Of a stretch of DNA of 64,000 bases, positions 25,242 through 36,857 are shown one piece after another. Position 1 is the stretch's first letter. The number at the start of each line of letters is the position of its first letter. The stretch spans positions 744,001-808,000 of the forward strand of contig JAIXMF010000008.1 in the NCBI GenBank assembly GCA_025201365.1, in the 5' to 3' direction. The stretch is from Syncephalis plumigaleata. Its lineage: Eukaryota; Zoopagomycota; Zoopagomycetes; Zoopagales; Piptocephalidaceae. Under the pieces are notes generated by a model. That model saw nothing but the letters and a program-made list of their open reading frames with translations. It was not told the origin of the DNA and ran no database searches. Both the position numbers and the translations under genes were made by a program.

Positions 25242-27158
25242 TATTTTTACTTTTGTTCTATTACTCTTTACCTTTTTCATTACAAGCTTTCATGACACGT
25301 CTCTCTAACATTGATGGAATAGCCGCTGACGTGTTAACGACACTGAATACAGCTGGTATACACACGGGTAGGTTTACTTATTATAATAACATGTTAGTAA
25401 TTGTCTAATGTAGTCGTGTAATCAAACACATGCAACTCTAGTTCAAGATGTTCTAGTTATTGACGAGAAAACACTATGTAATAAGACAAAACTATCCGTA
25501 TCAGTAAGTTATAAGGGTATGCTATATGCTAATTACAGGTTGCTAATGGAATTAGACGGTGGAGCACTTGTATGAACTATTGTTGGATAGTTTGAACGTA
25601 TCAATGGATAATGCCGCTATGCTTGCTACGTCGACAGCGAATACAATCTGTGCTAGTCGTCGATTATCCACCGGCTGCACTAGGTAACTAATCTATACCA
25701 CTATTGCTGTATTGCATTATAGGAAATCTTACTATTACCATTATTAGTATAGATCGTTTATTAGGTGGTGGTCTATTGCCTGGTCATATTGTTGAATTAT
25801 TTGGACTAGCGGGATCGGGTAAAACTCAGGTAAATTGTCAATATCGCATGAGTACGCTTTATTCAGTAGATTAATATCGATGATACAGATTGCTCATAAT
25901 GTAGTGGCACAAGGCATTATAGCGCTACATACAATGGAGCAGAATAATGTAAATCATAGTGCACTGTTACTGCCGATAATCTACCATATATCATCTATAT
26001 CGATACATGTGGCTCATTCTCCGCGCATAGGCTACGAACACTACTAGCTAGTCAATGGACGAAGCATGAAGGTATGTCAATGATACTTGTTGACCTTGCT
26101 CTTATTCATTAATATATATATATATGCTTGCACTCATTGTTATACAATGTAGACTGTAATGCAGCTCTAAAGCGTGTATCGATATTCTCCTGTAACACTA
26201 TATACGAAGTATTTGACACATTCGAGCAATTGGGGATATTTAGCCATTCGAATGTAGGTATACTCGTGACGAATCTATCTTACCGACTAACTATTTGATC
26301 ATAAGAAATCGCCGTATTTATTAGTCATTGATTCGGTGTCAGCAGTGCTATCGCCGCTACTTTCTAATCATTCACGTCAAGGTATATACATATATATTTA
26401 CATAACTGCAATGATCATACTTGTTTACTTATCGGGTATCTAGGTCATGCACTCATGTTGGAGTTAGCCTATACGCTATCTGATATTGCCCATAGACATT
26501 CTAGTAGAATATTGGTAAGGATAATTAAGCGTGTATTCATCCTATATCCAATTATTCATTTGTTGCTAGATATTGAATACTGCTGTACGTCAAGTGCCAG
26601 AAGACGAGGACAATGGCAATAATCAAGAAGGCGCGATGGCAACTAGTACACAGACAACATCGTCGGCACCATTGTTCAAACCGGCTCTAGGTGCCTCTTG
26701 GCAGTATACACCGCACACGCGTATTTATATGCACGCGATACTGAGTCGCAGTCCAGATCCATTCGTTATTGCTCGCTTGTTCGATCTAAGCAGTCGGTAA
26801 GTTTGTGAATAAATTAGTATCATGCTATTAAAGTAAGTAAGTAATAAATACAATAATGGTCAATTGTCATGTAGGCATTACATTTACGTAGAGAACTTTT
26901 CAAGTTTGATTCATCGTCCTAACAACTTTCGAATATTATTATTATCACTCCAACATAAATATATATATATCGTGTTATTGTACCTTGTCCATGTTCTATG
27001 CAAGTAAGTGCTTATTCGTACTAGTAGGCTTATACTGGTTAGCTGTAGAAGTGCCAGTTCAGCCTGATAGTCTTATTCTAACTAGATCATTTGTATTTAA
27101 TAGTTTTCCAACTTACATTCTAATAGATTGTAAAGGATGTCGATATTGCAGCCAACTT
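25242..27158. other. Single-copy loop between inverted-repeat arms
   Basis: A 1917 bp spacer with no mirrored partner. It contains essentially one gene, the RAD51D-like recombinase, starting 51 bp after the left arm ends. In one splice reading the gene ends on the first base of the right arm. Confidence 0.85.
25292..27007 (+). CDS. RAD51D: RAD51 paralogue, RAD51D-like
   Basis: RecA-family ATPase of homologous recombination; RAD51D works with other RAD51 paralogues (S. pombe Rdl1). Start MTRLSNIDGIAADVLTTLNT; about nine short exons. The Walker A exon reads STGCTSIDRLLGGG, then GHIVELFGLAGSGKTQ (GLAGSGKT). Later come YIIYIDTCGSFSAHRLRTLL, LVIDSVSAVLSPLLSNHSRQ (Walker B region), GHALMLELAYTLSDIAHRHS, ILNTAVRQVPED and the RAD51D-type ALGASWQYTPHTRIYMH. 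A one-base frame break lies near 25965-25970, between VNHSAL and TADNLPY. The C-terminus is uncertain. An in-frame TAA is at 27005-27007, but the GTAAGT beginning at 27004 could instead splice to an exon near 27050 that stops at 27159-27161. Family call good; subtype likely. Confidence 0.78.
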
Positions 27159-27161
27159 TAA

Positions 27162-28165
27162 CAATCACACTTAAATCAATGTAAATGTATCTACACTATC
27201 TCATAGTCATCAGTCATTGTTTACACTTGATGACTTGTCAGTTTGTTATTTTAATGGATTTATTTCTCATGGATATATTGTATAATTGATGCGAGATAAC
27301 TAGTCAAACGCAACAGGATTGTTGTTAAATCTTATTGTTACTGTCATCATCATTCAGGTTATGGTAGAATCGTATTAGGCAGCATTGTTATGATTGAACT
27401 ACGATGGATCTTGTAATAGTAAACGCACTTGTATACACTAGATAACTAATAGTAGGATATACACACTCACACATTGCAGTACACACACATTCATACACAC
27501 ATTCATACACACACATGTTAAGCTAATACATGGCAGCTGCACTACTCACTGGTCAGCAGTAGAGTACATCGTTGCAGCTGCTAGTATTGTAGTAGTCTAC
27601 ATCTTACGAGTCATAATAAAATAAGGGTCAGCTCTATCGAGGACAATTATTACCATTATGATAACGTTTAATTGTCATTAATAATATTAATAATATAGTG
27701 TGACAGACGATCATGGCAGATGGCAGATGGTAGATGGTGGATGGCAGATGGTGGATGGGATGTGCGTAGATTAGCGTGTGCAATGTAAGGCGCGTGCACT
27801 GCTGCTACCGTTACATTGCGTACAAGCTACGCTTATTAGAAAGGAGGAATCAATTACGCGTAGACACAAACTTACACACACGTACAAATACAGGTGTACT
27901 CACACACTCACACTCATACACGTACACATATCGTGCACCATTATGCACCACATCTACCCATTGCAGTAATAAATATGCAATAGTCGAAATAGTCGAAATA
28001 GTCGAGTAGTCGAAGTAGTAGGAATAGTAGTGGTAGTGGTAGTAGTTAATATAATGGCTTCAACACGTGCATGTGCGTTCGTATGCTACATGTATTTGCT
28101 AATGTGTATTGTTGGTGTCCTCGTTGTTCTTGTCGTGGTGGTGATAATGGTGGCAGTGGTGTGTT
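27162..28165 (-). other. Duplicated 3' flank of receptor gene B
   Basis: Mirror of 24225-25241 with the same minisatellite (27714-27758) and CA-rich stretches (27865-27930) in slightly different lengths. No gene seen. Confidence 0.5.
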
Positions 28166-29249
28166 CTAAGCATTGAAGCTAGCACCACTGGTGTTTGCAG
28201 TTCGCATCGACTCGTCAACGGGAACACCTGCCGTCATATCGACACAATGACGCGGGAATACACCCTTCAAGCCGCCGCGTGTATGATTGACACCTTGACA
28301 CCAACCGTCATCGTATTCGATTAGAATGCTGACCTTGTCGCCTGGTTGTATCTCGAGCTCGTCTCCCAATGTCGGGGTATACGTGCTGACTACCGGGTAC
28401 ATACGCTCACCTGGGCTCATGGGCGAGAACATTTGGCTGCTTGTTGTGGATTCACGATATTCTGCAGCCGCAGCAGCAGCAGCGATATTGAAACCATTAC
28501 CAACGGGTGCCGTTTCCATTTGTCCACTAGCCTTTCCTGGTATTGCCATGCTAAGTTCTGGCGCGATTGACGACGACGGTAAATGAATAGACCGGCCAAT
28601 AAAGCCACTAGGACACAGCCACCTATAACACCCGAGACTGCACCGACATTAACACCACCCGTGCTCTTGGCATTAGCGTCGTCAGTTCCTACGGCCGAGC
28701 CTTGAACTACCGCTTTCGATGCATCATATCCGGAATCCAGTTGAGACTTCAACATTGAGCAGGAACCCTTGGACGGTTTTTCATCTGCTTTAGTTTGCAG
28801 TAGAAGTTCTGGCTATTACCGTCCTCGCTGCTACAAGTTGCGCTGGCTACTTTCTTTGATGGTTTTTCTTCTTGAAGACAAGCTTTCTTATCTCCGCCAA
28901 CCATAATGTAAACAGGCTGGAATGCACCCATATCGCAGTAGAGCCAGTTGTTCATGGGAGCCGGTGGCGTGTATTGTGGCTTTAGTACACACATTGGTTT
29001 ATCAGGTGCATCGACGGTACTAATACAGCCATACCACCATTTGTCATCGTAGAAGAATGGGAATTGACAAACTTCAGGTGTACCAAGAGAAGTGGTTACA
29101 TTTTTGCTACCAGTAGACGGAGCTTCAGGTGTACCAGCAGGAGCGGATATCTCTTTGATATGATTAGGCGGAGCTTCAGGTCTTGCGGATACACTTGTGG
29201 CCAACAGGCAAGCAATGCCAGCAATGGCAAGAATGCTGATTCGTGTCAT
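28166..29249 (-). CDS. Receptor-like protein B: signal peptide, FN2-like, TM, SH3
   Basis: Paralogue of gene A in the opposite arm. The signal peptide (MTRISILAIAGIACLLATSV) and final 78 residues including the SH3 domain are identical to A. The ectodomain differs: a Pro/Ser/Thr-rich stretch, then an FN2-like module (CQFPFFYDDKWWYGC, then CVLK and YCD) and a second Cys segment (KKACLQEE, FYCKL). The usual Trp of the WC pair is Met here. The TM segment (VALLAGLFIYRRRQSRQ) is close to that of A. The linker has an Ala run and a Ser/Thr stretch. Two one-base frame breaks occur, near 28790-28796 (stalk) and 28558-28562 (just after the TM). Both resemble the missing-base breaks elsewhere, and the SH3 frame downstream is unblemished, so the gene may be functional. 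Confidence 0.78.
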
Positions 29250-30839
29250 GCTGGTTTGTCTATAACAAATATATATATATATACCGTAGGTTGGTAGAGT
29301 AATGGGTTATTCAGTTAATAAATATAGTCTACGTTTAGGGGTTGTGCGCTATTAAGTGGAATAGAATATCATATAATAATACAGCTACTACTGCTACGAC
29401 TAGTAACTAGTATAGTCATCAATAAAGGTAACCGGCTACTAGTTGACTATTAGACGAATCTCCCGTCACCAGCATCATTCACGTTAATATTAGGAGCAAC
29501 AGCGACAACAGAGCAGCAACATCGACGTGTGTATTGATACGTAATCGTATCGCAGCTGCGTCACAATCCGCTGTTGTCTGGGGAACTACCATGACACTGA
29601 TGTAAACGTCATCCATTGTTACTACTGTTACTCCTGCTAGCACTCCTGTTGCGGTTGCTGTTGCTGTCGTTGTCGCTGTAACCGTAGTGACCATATGGAT
29701 GTTATTGTTTACTATGATCAGATGTCACTCCGTGTACTCCTGCCGTAACTCATTCATTTACACCATCATGCACACACACACACACACGCATGCACACGCG
29801 CACACACATACACAAATGCTCTTGATCTCCTTATTTCCTCTAGACTCATCCAATCCATCCCCCTTTCCATCACTGCTAGTGCGTATACCATGCACGTAAG
29901 CATGTTATTGCTACGGCAATAGCTGGTGTATACATCACACGCACATCATCGTCATCATCATCATCATCATCATTCATCATAATAATCATAATCATAATGA
30001 TTATCATTATCAGGTAACTCCGCTTCATCATGGCATCAAGTCACAGCCGTGTTACATTCCGCCAAATGTACTCGTATAGATCTGATTTCCACATCTCATA
30101 CAATAATAAATCGCGATAATGGTAATAGTGACTTACAAATGCGCAGTACAAATAATAACGGTAATAAATTGGATAGGTTGATACACAGTAACGTGTGTAT
30201 GAACGATTGAGCGATTGAGTAAATACGAGAGCAAAAGAGAGCGAAGGAATAATAGACTAATAAAAGAGGAATAGGAAAGGATCAATGAATAAAAATAGCA
30301 AATTAGAGGAGAACCAGCTCTCTTCAATTTGTGTTGCGTCACAAGCACAGTTCAACAACCAAGCTAGACGCAGTACTATTATTAGTACCGTGGACACCCA
30401 CTAGGTAGAAGAGAGAATTGATAACGAAGGAGAAGAGGGGATGGAACGATGTGATATACGAGGAAGAGGGATAAGAGGAAGAAGAGTCAGTTATAGAGCG
30501 AGAGAGAAAGAGAGACTCGCCGTATACAAACGCCAGTAGCAACAATAACCTACACGGTAAGTCAATAATACCACGGCACTGAACGACGTATGTGGCGTAT
30601 CAAATGCACCGCAATACAACTGCAATAGCGTGTATGTATGCTGTATTGTCACAACAATGATACTAAAGGGAAGATAGGAAGATATGCTATTGCGGTTGGT
30701 TATCGCGCGTACAACACTACACTATATATGAGGTCAGCACCTATACCGTAATAACACTAGTAATAAGTGGTGGAGGAGGTGGTGGTAGTTATAGTAATAG
30801 CAAATAATAAACGAGTAAGCTATTACTGCTTACAATATA
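29250..30839 (-). promoter_or_regulatory. Duplicated upstream region of receptor gene B
   Basis: Mirror of 21557-23159, including the TA run just before the start, the CT tracts (seen as GA on +, 30440-30520) and GAT/CA runs of different length. It is probably the promoter and 5' leader. Nothing here is supported as coding. Confidence 0.6.
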
Positions 30840-33762
30840 ATAGAAAAATTGTAATAAAATGCCAAATGAATGAAAAGACAAGAATAAGAAAAAGGAAAAG
30901 ATGGAGAAAGTGAACGGTGAACGGATAAAGAAGATCAAGCATCTTAATGTAGACATCATCATTAGTAAAGCTCATTGTCGTTCATTAAGAAAGTAAAAGT
31001 CAAGTCGTGCGTCGAACATTTGTGTGCTACAATGTAACAAATGTCAAGTTACATAAATGGTAAGAGCCAAAAATACACCGAACTGAAACAGGAGATAGAC
31101 AGACAGAGATAGAAAGAGGTTGGACGAGTTGAGTGAGCGCAAAAAGGGAGTTCTCGATTGATGGATGAGGTGATAACTAGTGTTGGTCATACACGCACAC
31201 GCACAGCTAGACTATAGAAAACATTGCTTCATCATACGATGTAACAAAAGGAATGATGCTATACAATTCTCTATCATTCTAGCAAATAGGTAGAGTAGAA
31301 GGGAGCTGTCATCTCTCCTATAGCATTAATACAATGTCAATAATGCCTATAGAAGCAATTACAATATGAATGGCAATGGCAACGACAATAGAAATAGTAG
31401 CAATGTTTGGCATCGATAGCACCACAGTCCTCATGCACTGATGCATTAAAAAATAATCATCCAAAAATGGATCAAGGATTTGCTCATGTATCCATTGAAA
31501 TTCGATACTCGCTTGACAGTAAAGGAAACGATGTATCATTGTCCCTGGGGACGAGGAAGACCAATAGCCTTGTATTAACTGTGTAGTAGTAGTAGTAGTA
31601 TATATCCCTTGACTTATATGAATTACTATGTCCTCGCCTATTAGCTAGACGATTAAACGCTAGACTAGATGTTAGAATCAATAATAGATAGTGTGTCTAA
31701 TATCGATTCAATATGATCATGTATAATCAATGTAGCGTGATAATGGCGCATTGTCATGCTTTCTTTCTCTCTTTTTCCATTACAAACTGGTTCTTTCTGA
31801 CAAAAAGAAAACCCATTTTTAGACCCCATACACGCCTACTTTAGCCATCTCAAACGGCCCACACACACACACATATTACTATAGCACCGAGCTCATCATC
31901 ATCATCGTTGCCATAGTAGTAGTAATAGTAGTAGTAGTAGTAACAATATAGTGTATACCCAGATGATTCAAAAACAATAAAGCTATTAGCACTTACCTAG
32001 ACGTATAATAAGGAAGAAGAAGAAGAAGAAGAAGGAATAAAACGGTTGCAAGAAAGATTATCAGTGCTTACAAGAATGAAGCATGAAAAGTTGGCAACTA
32101 TCAAAGTAATAGTAATAGGAAGATAGAATGCCAGGTGTGATATTGATATATATGATTGTGTGGAAGTAGCCGTCACCACAATCAATAACCAACTATAGTA
32201 GGAAATAGAAGGAAGCAGTAATAATCAAGATAGTAGAAGTAATAGTAGAAGAAGTAATAGTAGTGGTAGCGGTTGTAATAGTAACGGAAGTAGTATTGGA
32301 AGTAAGCCAGTTAACGAAGAGTAAATAAAGCGGTAAGAAAGAGCGGAGGCGCAAGCGAAAGCAAGAGAGCGAGAGAGAAAGGCGTGTGTATCAGTGAGAA
32401 TACGCGCACGCGCGCTACAATAATAGGATGAGTGTAAAGAGCACAAGCTATGTAGCAGGAAGAGAGGAGAAAAAGGTGACTGAAAGGGCAGGCAGGTTTA
32501 GTCGGATGCTAAGGCAACTACAGGACTAATAGTAGTAGTGTAGTAGTGTAGTAGAGCCAGTGCAGTAACAATAGTAACAAAAACCTGATATCACCACTAC
32601 CGCAGTAATAATTATAATACTAGTAGGTAAGCCCGCTTACAACAACTATCGCACACACTATTGCTACTAAAGCAAATAACAACAACGAACAACAACAATA
32701 GTAGGAGTGGTAGTAATTACGATACTATCTGGTATATATATCCAGAATGATTGTAATATATATTGAAGAATAAGGGAATAATAGAGTAGAGTAGAGTAGA
32801 GTGAGAGAGCGAGAGAGCGAGAGAATAGTAGTAACGCTTAATAAACACACCCTTCTTCAATTAAAGCTATCACTAAAGAGAATAGCGTATATATAAAGAA
32901 AGAGAGAGAAAGAAAGAGAAAGAAAATAAGCGTCGAGTGGAAATAAAGAAGAATAAAATAAATGGATAGCGGAAGGAGAAAGGCCCTGTAATAGGATTGT
33001 AGTGTGATAACCGTAGTAATACTACTAATTGTAATAGCTGTACCCGCTGTAGCTCTGTTATAGTAATGATGTATAAATTAGATGGTGAACGGGGGCGATT
33101 AATTAAGCTAAACGTCGAGGGAAAGCGAGAAAAGACGTAGACATGTACACTCTCGCACTTTCAGTTGCACGCGTGTCAATGGAGAAAGGCTAAATATGGA
33201 CTGGGAACCGTCCAAAAGTGTATAGGTGAATGAAGGAAAGAACAGACAAATTGGAGTTGGCAACTCAGAAGCTCGATTATGTGTGGCTCCGAAAGAGAAG
33301 GAAAAGTCAGAAGTGGCGCAGATTCAAATCGTACATTGTAGCAAAATGGTCGCACTCCTATGTGTGTGTGGTGTGGTGTGTCCGTCTATGTGTCTGTCTG
33401 TGGTGTTAACCGAGGTCCACGTGGTAATCACACACAGATGGTAGGAGATAGTCCTTTTCGTAACAAATCATTAATGCAGACTGCCGCTACTACTATTATC
33501 CTTCCCCTTTTCTCTTCAATACTCGTTCGCTCACCTACTTGGTAAGCAAGTACTATTTCGTGTAGATATCACTATACTGACAACAACCACAATAATAGCA
33601 GATGGTGTTGAAACAATGTATATATTTATTCCATTAGCATATGGTTTGTGTTGCTTGTGTAAACGTATAGAACAAAGAGGTAGACGTGGACAATCCATCT
33701 AAATAGGATCCATCTCATTATTAGTATCATGTGTGTGTGTGTGTGCGTGTCCTTGCAGACAA
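30840..33762. other. Long purine-rich intergenic region, 2.9 kb
   Basis: No gene is supported. The + strand is strongly purine-rich over long stretches (30880-30930, 32200-32360, 32770-32990), so the - strand is pyrimidine-rich, like the strand leading into - genes here. TAG/TAA triplet microsatellites recur (31585-31600, 31915-31945, 32010-32035). A small CT-rich stretch on + appears at 33500-33530. It could hold a long leader of receptor gene B, or an untranslated RNA gene. Confidence 0.4.
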
Positions 33763-36705
33763 TCATTGTTTGTTCACTCTACCTGTAGTACTAGTATCAC
33801 CATCATTATCAGTATCATTCAACTTGTTATCCACATGGAAGAGTCTGACAATGCTGTTAATGACGTAGAGACATTCCCTAAAACATGAGGAACAACGAAT
33901 ACTGATGTCTTTAATGGTGTAGACTCATGATGTCCACTAGTATTGGCAGTATTCGTTGTAGTAGCTGCTAGATAAATAATAGTAGTATCATCTGAATGTA
34001 CATCTACATCTGTCTTGTTATCTATGGATACTGATGCAATACGTAATCGTATAGGTAGACATCTAATTGTAAATGATCGATACTCGTCATTAATGCATCA
34101 TCACCTTGATCACTACTACTATACTTACTTGTCATTCATCAATAGACGACCAAGTAATACTTGAGCTATACTCGATTGACGTGCTATCACTAATTGACAG
34201 CGTAGTGTCTGCAAGCACCAATCAGTCATCGTATGATGACAATGCTGCTGTTGTGCCTCATTTGTCCTTATGGTAACACGGTCATTGTGGGGAACTTCTT
34301 GGGTGACATGGGTGAACAGACCATGTACTAATAAGCGCATTGTATTGGAGGACAATGAAGGCAATTGTGCATGCAGCATCTGCACCAATGTCAATACACG
34401 ATAACTCACTCGTAGATAATCGATTACTTTCTCATTCGATACATCATCATCATTATCATTATCGAGTGGTAAAGTCTATATTATACAAATCGTATATAGG
34501 ATAGAATTAGTAATATTACGTATGAATAATAATAATCATCATCGTATTCTATACTGACCATACTAAGTAATTGTGCTAGTTCATGATCTATACAATGATA
34601 TTATTGGCATTGCTATCCTAGTAGTCATCATATATCTACACTTACCTATCTGATTATAATAGTAGAGGTAATCCTGTTGTAACTTCATTCGACCAATGGA
34701 TATTATACAATCGAGTGGTGTGGCTAGACACTTTTCAGCTGCCTGTGTAATCATACTCAATTGTTGATATCGTTTCGCTGCATTATCAATGGTATCCAAT
34801 CGAGTGGCATCACGTATTATCTGAGCCAATGTGTATGATTATAATGATGAATCTATACATTAAATAAGTATCATTCTCATTTATACTGATCCGGTGAGTA
34901 TGATCATACCTTTGGTTGAATACGACCAGATCGTACTTGTTCTAGTATCGCGTAGATTGCATCGGCTATTTCTTCTTGATCCGTGACCATTTGACATAGT
35001 TGCCATAACTGTTCGGTAAAGTCGAGTTCACGACATTGATTCGCTAAACTCGCATTGTACGTATCATCCCATATGGGTGGCTGTTGCTGCTGTTGCTGCT
35101 GTTGATGATAAGTAATGAATTGTTCGAGTCGTTCACTAAATGATACACTAGTGCTAGATTCATCTTCTTAGTATTATGCCAGGTATCCATTTTAGCATAT
35201 TGACACCATTCTGCTAGTTGATCAATTTGTCGATATAACATACGTCGTAAATCATCCTCTTCATACTCTAATGTACATGGTGCCATTTGTACCGTCTAAT
35301 AAGATTCGTTACTAATTAGATTGTGCGATGACTATGCCAATCAACTAATGATTAGATCATTAATTATTTACCAGCACTAACGGTGATGTTTCCCCTGCCA
35401 TCTGATGACATCGAAGCCATGACCAATCATCAGTGGATGTACTGCTTCGATGATGATGCTCATGACCTATTACATTATCATATGTATCCTGCCAAGTAAA
35501 TTCCAATGTAATATGACTATTAGATGACTATGAAAAGTGCATTAATAACAATAATGAATGAATGTATACTTCATCGCTACTTACATAACCACTGGAGGTA
35601 ACATCGAATGTGCCTTGTAATTGTAACTATTCCCCATTGAGTTATTTCCTTATGACAAACAAGTGTATGGTTACCGTCATTACTCACTTGTTTCGTTTCT
35701 CGTGGCAATATACTTTGAATGGTTTCTAACGCCTGTTGACTACGCATCAATCCTATACCATTGGAGTCATTGTTATTGTTATTTAGACAAGTAAACAAGT
35801 ATCACCTGCCTCGTTCAATGATTTGATCTATTTTACGTTCAAATCCTATTGGTGAACAGCACATTACTACATGATTTCTATTTGCAAGTAAACAATGAAG
35901 ATATAGATACTATCTAATTACCATGATTTGGATGACGTGTAATTCCTAATAGCATCATACCAGTATGATCCATTGTATGACAATAGGCAAATACAGTGGC
36001 TGCTTCTTCTAACGAGCTGTGATCTCTCTCAGATATACGTGACAAATAAGATCTAACAACACCATTAGTATACAAATCATATTAACAGTGGTATTATCAT
36101 TATTACCTTGCTGTACGATACTCTAATGGTATAATAGTGTCATTCTGATTAGGCCATACCCATTGTGTTGATGTCTTTTTTGTTTAGTAGAAATCATCAC
36201 AATTATTATTATTACAATTGAACATTCTATTAGAATGAATCTTAATAATCAATAATGATTAGTATACACTTACTTTATATAAATGATTAGATAAACTGCT
36301 ATTGTTATTATCAATGATGGTTGATGATGCAGTTAAATCTACTTTAATACACTCCATTGGTAATAAATCGACCCTTGTTTCATTCTATATTGATACATAT
36401 TCATAATATTAAGACAATAATCATGATAATTAACAAGTTACTTACCAATTCATCACCATTACTTAATAGATAGAATGGTGCACTACCAACTATATCGCGT
36501 AATGGATGGTGAACACTTGTAGGAAAGTACCATACACATAGCTGACTATTCAAACCACTAATGCCTACCATCTAGTCATTCAACAAATGAGCGTATACAT
36601 CTATTAGTACTATTAACACTCTTATGACTAGGTTCATAGTATATTTACAGTAGGTGGCTGACTATGTGTTCTAGCTTGCACTAGTAGTTCAGTGAGTGAA
36701 TGCAT
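33763..36705 (-). CDS. ZWILCH: ZWILCH, RZZ kinetochore complex subunit
   Basis: Subunit of ROD-ZW10-ZWILCH, which with Spindly loads dynein and checkpoint proteins on unattached kinetochores. Start MHSLTELLVQARTHSQPPT. The decisive block, near 35010, is RELDFTEQLWQLCQMVTD followed by SGRIQPK; animal ZWILCH has DLDFAEQLW and GDIQP at the same spacing. Further downstream comes CIISIGRMKLQQDYLYYY (animal LLEIGLDKLKKDYISFF). Upstream are VFAYCHTMDHTGMMLLGI, SHITLEFTWQD and DDLRRMLYRQIDQLAEW, matching in order. About a dozen exons. Two one-base frame breaks are likely, near 35165-35170 and 33913-33918. Without the second, the frame stops at 33819-33821; past it, a coding-like end (CFRECLYVINSIVRLFHVDN) runs to 33763. 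Confidence 0.8.
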
Positions 36706-36857
36706 TGTAGAAAATAAAATAATAAAAATAAATCGCGTGTTAATAACAAAAAGATATTAGAGACACGATTTATCTCATAATCACTTAGTGATCATTGTAA
36801 TGATAGTCATTCCTCTTCTCACTTACTTACTCGTTCTACATTCCTTGTTTATTCATT
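36706..36857. promoter_or_regulatory. Compact bidirectional promoter
   Basis: Only 152 bp separate the start codons of ZWILCH (-) and the aminodeoxychorismate lyase-like gene (+). AT-rich with no obvious TATA box; shared regulatory DNA is implied by distance alone. Confidence 0.6.

Larger units (their letters stand above)
27159..30839 (-). repeat. Right arm of large inverted repeat (~3.68 kb)
   Basis: Reverse-complement partner of 21557-25241. Noncoding sequence is almost identical, with differences mostly in microsatellite length plus scattered single-base changes (for example CAACAGCAAC against CAACCGCAAC near 29652). It carries receptor gene B at 28166-29249, whose ectodomain cassette is unrelated at the nucleotide level over most of its length. 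Confidence 0.95.

Noticed and set aside
21557-30839. Whole inverted repeat as a simple assembly artefact
   Set aside because: A fold-back artefact would give identical arms throughout. Here a defined coding cassette is strongly diverged and microsatellites differ in length, so two real copies exist, though the join deserves long-read support.
30840-33762. Several 60-75 codon frames right of the repeat
   Set aside because: All are low-complexity products of TAG/GA-rich DNA with no conserved motif or splice context.
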